The notes under the pieces were generated by a model. It was not told the DNA's origin. It ran no database searches and saw nothing but the letters and a program-made list of their open reading frames with translations. A stretch of DNA of 64,000 nt from CAZKWG01 sp964615375. GTDB taxonomy: Bacteria; Myxococcota_A; UBA796; CAZKWG01. This document shows, in pieces, positions 57,085 through 64,000 of the stretch; the first letter of the stretch is position 1; each line of letters opens with the position of its first letter. Location: assembly GCA_964615375.1 (NCBI GenBank), contig CAZTOW010000009.1, forward strand, positions 198,248-262,247, in the 5' to 3' direction. The position numbers and the translations under genes were made by a program.

Positions 57085-58707
57085 ATGGCCTGGGGACTCG
57101 ACTTCGGGACGACCAACACGCGACTGAGCCGCTGGGACCCGGCGGCGGGCGCGGCGCAGGTGCTGCGCCTGCCGCGGGCGGCGCGGGGTGAAGACAGCAC
57201 GGATCCGCTCCGCGCGCCCACCGCGGTGCCCACCGTGGTCCACCTGCGCGCGGATCTCGGCTTCTGGGGCCGGCTCGGCGCGACGCCCGCGCTGCGGGGG
57301 CGGGTGAGCTGGGGGCGCTGGGCGGACATCGGGCGCGAGGCCGAGGCCCACGGCAAGGACCGCGCGGCCGTGGCCCGGGGGCTGAAGCCCTGGCTGTCCC
57401 GGGCGCCGCTTCAGACCCTGGCCACCGTGGACGGGCGCCCCGTCTCCGCGCGCGAGGCCGCCCGCGCCTTCCTGCGCGAGCTCTTCCTGGAGGCTCGCGA
57501 GCTCACCGGCACGCGCATCGATCCGCTGACGCTCACCACCCCGGTGGACGCCTACGAGACCTACCGCGCCGAGCTGGGGAAGCTGGTGGGCGAGCTGGGG
57601 GTCAAGCGGGCGCGCTTCGTGGACGAGCCCGTCGCCGCCGCCATCGGCTACGGGCTCGGGCTCGGCCACACCCGGCGGGTGATGGTCGTGGATTTTGGCG
57701 GCGGGACGCTCGATCTCGCGCTGGTCGAGCTGGACGCCGCGGGGACGGCCCAGGGCACCTGCCGGGTGCTGGGCAAGAGCGGGCGCACCCTGGGCGGGGA
57801 CGACGTGGACCTCTGGCTGCTGGACGAGCTCTTCGAGCGCGCCGGCGTCCCGCTCTCCACCGGCCAGGCGGGCGAGCCCGGCTTCTGGCGCCGCGCCCTG
57901 CTGTCGGAGGCCCGCGCGCTCAAGGAGTCCCTGTACTTCACCGACCACGGCGTGTTCCTGGCCCCGGGCGCGGGGCCGGGGATGAAGCAGGACATCGCGT
58001 ACACCCGGGACGATCTGGCGGGCCTGCTGGAGCGCCAGGGCCTGACGGCCGCCCTGCGCGCGACCACCGACGAGGCCCTGCAGGCCGCGGGCGGTCTCGA
58101 GCCCGAGGACATCCTGATGGTGGGCGGCTCCACCCTGCTGCCCGGGGTCTTCGCCCACTTCCAGCAGCGTTTCGGCCGCGACCGGGTGCGCGCCTGGCAG
58201 CCCTTCGAAGCCGTCTCGCTGGGCGCCGCGGCGCTGGCGGCGGAGGCCTGGGCGCCGGCCGACTACATCGTCCACGACTATGCCATCCGCGTGCACGGCG
58301 ACGACGGCAAGCCCGCCCACGAGGTCGTCGTGCCCCGCGGCACGCGCTTCCCCACCGCTGACGACTTCTGGCGGCGGCGCATCGTCCCCGCCTGCGCGCT
58401 GGGCGAGCCGGAGCGGGTCTTCAAGCTGGTGATCTGCGAGCTGGGGCCGACGCCCGGACAGGCGCAGCTCGGCTTCGACGCCGAGGGCCGCGCGCGCCTC
58501 GCCGGGGCGCAACGCATGGTCGTGCCGCTGAACGAGCGCGACCCCACCATGGGCACGCTCAACCCACCCCACCCGCCGGGCGAGGTGGGCGCGCGCCTGG
58601 ACCTGGCCCTGGGCGTGAACGCGGACCGCTGGCTCTGCGCCACGGTGCGGGACCTGAAGACGGAGAAGGTGCTGTTGAAAGGCGAGCCGGTCGTGCGGCT
58701 GATGTGA
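57085..58707 (+). CDS. Hsp70-like protein
   Basis: A 540-aa actin-like ATPase of the Hsp70 superfamily. The phosphate-1 loop GLDFGTTNTRLSRWD opens the protein, phosphate-2 is VVDFGGGTLDLALVEL, and the adenosine loop is LMVGGSTLLPGVFAHF. FVDEPVAAAIGYG is also typical. The C-terminal 150 residues form a short substrate-binding-like beta domain, without the usual helical lid, so this is a shorter, non-canonical member. No DnaJ/GrpE nearby. It is followed after 7 bp by the HEAT-like gene and likely co-transcribed. Confidence 0.88.
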   Translation: MAWGLDFGTTNTRLSRWDPAAGAAQVLRLPRAARGEDSTDPLRAPTAVPTVVHLRADLGFWGRLGATPALRGRVSWGRWADIGREAEAHGKDRAAVARGLKPWLSRAPLQTLATVDGRPVSAREAARAFLRELFLEARELTGTRIDPLTLTTPVDAYETYRAELGKLVGELGVKRARFVDEPVAAAIGYGLGLGHTRRVMVVDFGGGTLDLALVELDAAGTAQGTCRVLGKSGRTLGGDDVDLWLLDELFERAGVPLSTGQAGEPGFWRRALLSEARALKESLYFTDHGVFLAPGAGPGMKQDIAYTRDDLAGLLERQGLTAALRATTDEALQAAGGLEPEDILMVGGSTLLPGVFAHFQQRFGRDRVRAWQPFEAVSLGAAALAAEAWAPADYIVHDYAIRVHGDDGKPAHEVVVPRGTRFPTADDFWRRRIVPACALGEPERVFKLVICELGPTPGQAQLGFDAEGRARLAGAQRMVVPLNERDPTMGTLNPPHPPGEVGARLDLALGVNADRWLCATVRDLKTEKVLLKGEPVVRLM

Positions 58708-58714
58708 GGGCTGA

Positions 58715-61138
58715 ATGGGATGCGGCGTCGTACTGATCGTGTGCATCGCGCTCCTCGTCGGCTGGGCGGCCCTGCAGCCCTTCCTCAAGAGAGCCTCCTT
58801 CGTCGAACAGTGGAACGATGGCTGGCTCGCCCGCATCGTGGACGCCATCGGCGAGCCGACGTTGCGGCTCCGAAGCCCCGGGGCGCTCGGGGACCGGGTC
58901 CAGGTCGAGATGCCCGGAGGGCCGGAGGCGTTCTCCCTGGTCTGCCTGCGCACCGAGGAGCAGTCGGCGCGCTGGGAGGGGAGCAGGCAGGTCCCCCCTA
59001 CGCCCGACCCTCAGATCCACCCCTTCGAGACCTGCTTCGCGATCAAAGGGGACCTGGACCTGGCCCACGCCGTCCTGGACCCTGCCCTGAAGCAGGCGCT
59101 GGTCTCCATGGCGATCGACTGGCGCTACGGTCCGGTCAGCTACGCGGTGGGCACGCTCCGCTCGACCATCCAGGGCACCCCCAACGCGGCCCCGCAGATC
59201 GAGGGCTGCGCCCGGCAGCTTGTCGAGGCCGCGCACCGGCTCCGGGAGGCCGCGACGCCCGAAGCCCTCCTCGAGCTCGCACTGCGGGGGTCGGACGAGG
59301 ATCGGCGTCGGGCCGCGCGGACCTGGCTGCTCAACCAGATGCCCTCTGCGGATCGGGACCAGGTCGTCGACGCGCTGGAGGGCTCCTCGGACCCGCTGGA
59401 GCGCCTCGTCTGGACCCTGGAGCGCGGAGACGAGGCCCTCCTGAGCGCGGAGCTGGACCGGCAGATCGACCTGGCCCGCGCGCCCGCCATCGCTCAGGCG
59501 CTGGAACGCCTCCACTTCACCAACCTCCCCGCCCCGCGTCGGCGCCTGCTCGGGCTGCGCCTCCTCAGCGCCGGCGGCGTGGTCCTGCGCGCGCGGGGGC
59601 TGGAGCTCGTGCGGTCGAGCTGCGGTCCGGGTGACGCCGAGGCCGAGCGCGCGCTCCTGGGCCTGAGCGACCCCGGCAGTACCGACGAGCGGCTCACGCT
59701 GATCCAGGCCCTCGGGCAGGTGGCCAGCGTCGCCGCCGTCCCGCGCCTCCAGGCGCTCGCCCGTCGGGGGAGCGGCGAGACCACCCGCCGCGCCCGCGAG
59801 GCCATCCAGGAGATCCAGGCCCGCGCGGTGGGCGCCGAGGCCGGGGCCGTGCGGCTCAGCCCCGAGCTCCCCCAGGAGGGCGCCATCCGCGTCACGGACC
59901 AGCCCGACGCGGGCGCCGACCACCTCGCGCGCGAACACCGGGCGAAGGCGCGCCAGCGCGCTCCGCTGCTCAGCCGGCTCTTCTCGAGGCGCGACGAGTC
60001 CCGTTGGAACCGAGGCTGGCTCTCGCCGATCGCCGCGGCCGTCGGCGACCCGGGGCTGAAGCTCGGGCCTTACGGCCAGTTCGACGACGGCGTCAACGTG
60101 ATCGTGGAGGGCTGCCCGGAGGGCTTCTCCATCCGCTGCCTGCGCACGGAGGAGAGCCTGGTCGCGCTGCAGACCCGTGATCGCGAGGCCCTGCTGACGG
60201 GGGACCACGTCTTCGAGAGCTTCTTCTCCCTCCAGGGTGACCCGCTCCTGGCGGAGGCGGTCCTCGGTCCGGAGCTGCGGGCCGCGCTGCTCGCCATGGT
60301 GCTGGACTGGCGCTTCGGCACGGTCAACCTCGACGGTGGCGCGCTCTCGACGACCGTGAAGGGCGGGCGCAGCTCGGCCCCCCAGGTGGAGGCCTGCGTC
60401 CGCCAGCTCGCCGACCTGGCGCGACGGATCCGGGAGGCCGCGGAGCCCGGCGCCCTGATCCAGCTCGCCGTGCAAGGGACCGACGGGGCGCGGCGACAGG
60501 CGGCGCTCGTCTTCCTCCTCGAGTCGCCCCCCGGCGCCCCGCGGGGGGCGCTGCTGGACGCCCTCGAGCGCCACCCGGGCCCCGTGGAGCGCCTGATCTG
60601 GGCCCTGGAGCGGGGGGATGACCCGACCCTGGAGGCCACGCTGGACCAGACGGTCACGCCGGAGCACGCCGAGACCCTCAGCGGCCCGCTCGAGCAGCTC
60701 CGCCTGAGCCAGGTCCCCCCGGCGCGCCGCCGCCTGCTGGGCCTCCGGCTGCTCGGCGTGGACGACGGGACCCTCCGGCGCCGCGGGGTCGAGCTGCTCA
60801 CGGACACCTGCGCGCCTGGCGACCTCGAGGCCGAGCGCGCGCTCCTGGCGATCGGCGTCCCCAATCACCTGGAGCTCCAGTTCCCCCTGGCCGTGGCCCT
60901 CGGCCGCCTCGCCTCCATCGCCGCCGTCCCCCGCCTCCGCGAGCTGATCGAGCAGCACTCCCGCGACCTCACCCGCCAGGCCCGCGCCTCCATCCGCGAG
61001 ATCCAGGCCCGCACGGTCGGGGCCGAGGCCGGCGCCTTCCGCCTCTCCCCCGAGCTCGCCGAGGAGGGCGCCATCCGTGTGGTGGACGAGGCCGAGCGCG
61101 GCGCCGTCCGCCTCGCGCGCGAGCGGCAGGGGAGCTGA
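58715..61138 (+). CDS. Membrane-anchored protein with two tandem HEAT-like halves
   Basis: An 807-aa protein. An N-terminal hydrophobic segment (VVLIVCIALLVGWAALQPFL) anchors it. Residues 28-395 and 425-795 are homologous halves: both contain W(N/L)-(D/R)GWL...I near the start, CFAIKGDLDLAHAVL or SFFSLQGDPLLAEAVL, and a near-identical ending (VGAEAGAVRLSPEL, VGAEAGAFRLSPEL). Between them are HEAT-like helices (RLQALARRGSGETTRRA). It looks like an internal gene duplication. Stop of the Hsp70-like gene is 7 bp upstream; possible scaffold partner. Confidence 0.75.
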   Translation: MGCGVVLIVCIALLVGWAALQPFLKRASFVEQWNDGWLARIVDAIGEPTLRLRSPGALGDRVQVEMPGGPEAFSLVCLRTEEQSARWEGSRQVPPTPDPQIHPFETCFAIKGDLDLAHAVLDPALKQALVSMAIDWRYGPVSYAVGTLRSTIQGTPNAAPQIEGCARQLVEAAHRLREAATPEALLELALRGSDEDRRRAARTWLLNQMPSADRDQVVDALEGSSDPLERLVWTLERGDEALLSAELDRQIDLARAPAIAQALERLHFTNLPAPRRRLLGLRLLSAGGVVLRARGLELVRSSCGPGDAEAERALLGLSDPGSTDERLTLIQALGQVASVAAVPRLQALARRGSGETTRRAREAIQEIQARAVGAEAGAVRLSPELPQEGAIRVTDQPDAGADHLAREHRAKARQRAPLLSRLFSRRDESRWNRGWLSPIAAAVGDPGLKLGPYGQFDDGVNVIVEGCPEGFSIRCLRTEESLVALQTRDREALLTGDHVFESFFSLQGDPLLAEAVLGPELRAALLAMVLDWRFGTVNLDGGALSTTVKGGRSSAPQVEACVRQLADLARRIREAAEPGALIQLAVQGTDGARRQAALVFLLESPPGAPRGALLDALERHPGPVERLIWALERGDDPTLEATLDQTVTPEHAETLSGPLEQLRLSQVPPARRRLLGLRLLGVDDGTLRRRGVELLTDTCAPGDLEAERALLAIGVPNHLELQFPLAVALGRLASIAAVPRLRELIEQHSRDLTRQARASIREIQARTVGAEAGAFRLSPELAEEGAIRVVDEAERGAVRLARERQGS

Positions 61139-61179
61139 GCATGGGCGCGAAGCGGGCCTCCGTGGTGTAGGATCCGCCC

Positions 61180-62298
61180 ATGTCCGATCAGCTCGACGTC
61201 GTGGAGCGCGTGCTGCAGATCCTGGAGGAGGGGGCCGCCGTCTCCACCTACAAGTACGCCGTCCTGCTGGGCCTCATGGACCTCTGCCTGGAGCGCACCG
61301 ACCGGCTCGGCTGGCCGCCCTCCACGGTGACCACGCGCGAGCTCGCCGAGGCCGTGCTGAGGCTCTACTGGCCGCAGGTGCGGACCTGGCAGGGCGACGT
61401 GCTGTACCAGGCCCAGGACAGACGCGCCCGCATCCCGGCCGCGGTTGAGGCGCTGCGCAAGGAGGCCGATGGCGCGCGGCTCCATGGCGCAGGGCTCGCC
61501 CGCGTGCGCGCCCGCCTGGGAGAGGCCTGGGAGCGCACCGTCCGGGACATCGAGTGGAAGTTGATCGAGATGCCGCTGCCCAAGCTGCAGCGCGTGGGCG
61601 GCCAGGACACGGGCTGGCTCTACCGCATCGGCTGGGACGACGGGCCGAACCGCGCCACCGAGGCGAGCGTGCGCGCCTACCAGCACAAGCTGGAGGGCGC
61701 CCGCTTCGACAACCGCATCCTGCTGCTCCCCGACGTGAGCATGGCCTTCGTCCGCCTCTACAGCCTGCTCCGCCCCTTCGTGGAGCAGCGCTGGACCCAG
61801 AAGGTCATCCAGCTCAACGCCCGCCAGAACCAGCGCTTGAACGAGTACGAGCGCCTGCGCGAGCACCTCTTCGGCGCGGAGCGGGAGGACCTGAGCGCGG
61901 TGCGCCCGCGGCTCACCGATCTCCAAGGGGGAGCCTGCTTCTACTGCGACGGCGCGCTGGGCGGCGGGCCCGTGGAGGTGGACCACTTCATCCCCTGGTC
62001 GCGCCACCCCGACGACGGTCTGGAGAACCTCGTGGCCGCGCATGCGCCCTGCAACAACGCGAAGCGCGACTTCCTGCCCGGCGTGCGGCACCTGGAGCGC
62101 TGGCGCGCGCGGCTCGCGACGCAGGAGACGGCTCTGCGGGAGCTCAGCGAGAAGATCCCCTGGGACCTCGGGCTCGGCCGCACGCTGGGCACCGCCCGCG
62201 CCATCTACCTGCGCCTGCCCTCCGGGGCTCGGCTCTGGGACGCGGGGGAGCGATTCGACCTGGCCGACCCCCGCGCCCTGGCGGCGATCCTGGCCTGA
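61180..62298 (+). CDS. HNH endonuclease domain protein
   Basis: A 372-aa protein. The C-terminal third holds an HNH core: ACFYCDGALGG, VEVDHFIPWSRHPDDGLENL and APCNNAKRD (C-x2-C, DH, N, N/H positions). The N-terminal 200 residues are helical, with LLGLMDLCLER and RTVRDIEWKLIEMPLP, without a known domain. Similar proteins are often found among restriction and phage-defence genes. It follows the HEAT-like gene by 41 bp. DNA cleavage is predicted from the motif only. Confidence 0.85.
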   Translation: MSDQLDVVERVLQILEEGAAVSTYKYAVLLGLMDLCLERTDRLGWPPSTVTTRELAEAVLRLYWPQVRTWQGDVLYQAQDRRARIPAAVEALRKEADGARLHGAGLARVRARLGEAWERTVRDIEWKLIEMPLPKLQRVGGQDTGWLYRIGWDDGPNRATEASVRAYQHKLEGARFDNRILLLPDVSMAFVRLYSLLRPFVEQRWTQKVIQLNARQNQRLNEYERLREHLFGAEREDLSAVRPRLTDLQGGACFYCDGALGGGPVEVDHFIPWSRHPDDGLENLVAAHAPCNNAKRDFLPGVRHLERWRARLATQETALRELSEKIPWDLGLGRTLGTARAIYLRLPSGARLWDAGERFDLADPRALAAILA

Positions 62299-62339
62299 GG
62301 CCTGGACGGGGCGCCTGAGACGTTCTAAATTGTCGCACC

Positions 62340-63293
<954 letters not shown>

Positions 63294-63339
63294 CGCTGAG
63301 GTCGTGAGCCTGGGCTAAGCTGACCGCGAGGGAACCCCC

Positions 63340-63678
63340 ATGGACACCGACGTCATCATCATCGGCGGGCGACCTGTAGGCCCGCAGGCCAGCGCGGGGG
63401 CTGACCCGAAAGCCAACCCCCTGGCCCAGGCCACCCGGCCGAAGGGCCTGCAGCATGCGTTCGCCGAGGCGCGTCGCCTTCAGGCCATCCTCGACGCCGA
63501 GCCCGGCCTGTCGGTCGCGGAGCTGGGGCGCCGGGAGGGGACCTCGGGCTCGCGCGTGTCGCAGATCCTGGGGCTGCTACAATTGCCGGCGGCGATAGTG
63601 GCCACTCTGGATGTGACGCCGCAAGCTGCACCGAAGGTTGGGACGAAGCAGGTGCGAGCGATGGCGGGGATGGTGTAG
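63340..63678 (+). CDS. Small HTH-domain protein
   Basis: A 112-aa protein. The central part LSVAELGRREGTSGSRVSQI followed by LGLLQLPAAIVATLD is a helix-turn-helix of the kind found at the ends of serine recombinases and in ParB/KorB-like proteins. The N-terminus is short and polar. GAGGGAA precedes ATG 63340; the stop is TAG. It may be the remains of a longer recombinase or a stand-alone DNA-binding protein. Confidence 0.65.
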   Translation: MDTDVIIIGGRPVGPQASAGADPKANPLAQATRPKGLQHAFAEARRLQAILDAEPGLSVAELGRREGTSGSRVSQILGLLQLPAAIVATLDVTPQAAPKVGTKQVRAMAGMV

Positions 63679-64000
63679 CCCAACTGGGAACTACACTGGG
63701 TAGTGTCTCTTGGAGCAGAGTCCTGACAGCTCCATGAACCTTTGGCGGCAAGAACCTCGACTATTCCTTCCTACGAGGTACATCCTCACTACCCCTCCCC
63801 CGGTTCCGCTGGCCCCCCTCCCCAGAAGGCACATGCAGAGAAGCCCAGGCTTGAACCTGGGCTTCCACGATACTGACGCCTACACCCTGGAAAACCATCG
63901 AGGTGTCCAGGGCAAGGACGTGCCAATGCGTGGACCTGCCGGTAGTGTACTGCCTCCCCCGGGACCTGACTCCTCCCACCACCCTGATTAGAGTGGTGAT
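63679..64000. other. Right-edge region without a convincing gene
   Basis: About 320 bp with no frame showing the strong third-position GC bias of the neighbours. It contains a 10-bp inverted repeat at 63840-63865 and an imperfect CACCAC/GTGGTG dyad at the extreme right edge. Confidence 0.6.
63840..63865. repeat. Perfect 10-bp inverted repeat
   Basis: GAAGCCCAGG-CTTGAA-CCTGGGCTTC. A stable stem-loop without a following T-run, in gene-free DNA; possibly a terminator or an RNA element. Confidence 0.5.

Noticed and set aside
63710..63991. A 93-aa gene at the right edge
   Set aside because: The frame lacks the third-position GC bias of neighbours, spans the inverted repeat and has no ribosome site.

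Overview
The window is high-GC bacterial DNA. Four signs point to a myxobacterium or related deltaproteobacterial (Myxococcota) chromosome: FG-GAP lipoproteins with a MopE-type metal-binding motif, a Ser/Thr kinase fused to an ATPase and TPR region, a MYXO-CTERM-like tail, and a TIGR02147-type protein. This is inference from gene content; no rRNA, tRNA, CRISPR array or complete IS element was found.

Region 1 (1-19.7 kb) is dominated by three copies of one four-gene minus-strand cassette: small protein B, small protein A, a 918-aa parallel beta-helix protein, and an FG-GAP/MopE lipoprotein. Copy 1 runs off the left edge, copy 2 is at about 2.24-7.9 kb and copy 3 at about 13.99-19.48 kb. All share a hairpin-rich leader. 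The copies are mosaics: tracts of about 0.7, 1.15 and 1.5 kb appear identical between pairs while the flanking coding sequence has diverged. Copy 2 gene B is split by a 176-bp three-hairpin insertion. Between the cassettes lie a beta-helix lipoprotein, a divergent pirin/LysR pair, a nucleotidyltransferase toxin-antitoxin pair bounded by 37-bp direct repeats, a methyltransferase and a metallophosphoesterase. Cassette edges carry truncated duplicates of neighbouring genes.

Region 2 (19.7-34.5 kb) holds a double TIGR02147 protein, exported and lipid-anchored proteins (a hydrolase and a formylglycine-generating-enzyme-like protein), a Uma2 nuclease-like protein, a lipase maturation factor-like membrane protein, a large polytopic membrane protein, a lipoprotein behind a near-perfect sigma-54 promoter, the kinase-ATPase-TPR regulator and an outer-membrane barrel.

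Region 3 (34.5-45.8 kb) contains a tandem segmental duplication with a fourth FG-GAP lipoprotein and a 101-bp palindromic MITE-like element, then a Rieske protein, a GspE/PilB ATPase, and an island of three toxin-antitoxin modules separated by shared repeats. One toxin of the island is interrupted by an amber codon.

Region 4 (45.8-57.1 kb) begins with a broken secreted protein gene and a beta-helix protein. It then carries a class I lanthipeptide-type locus: a full-length LanB on the plus strand converges on a minus-strand operon of a GT-C-like glycosyltransferase, LanC, a DUF4157 (eCIS-core) protein with a C-terminal JAMM/DUF4329-like peptidase motif, and a PepSY-like lipoprotein. No precursor peptide was recognised.

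Region 5 (57.1-64 kb) has an Hsp70-like protein, a membrane-anchored protein made of two tandem HEAT-like halves, an HNH nuclease, a receiver-less sigma-54 activator, a small HTH protein, and about 320 bp without a gene.
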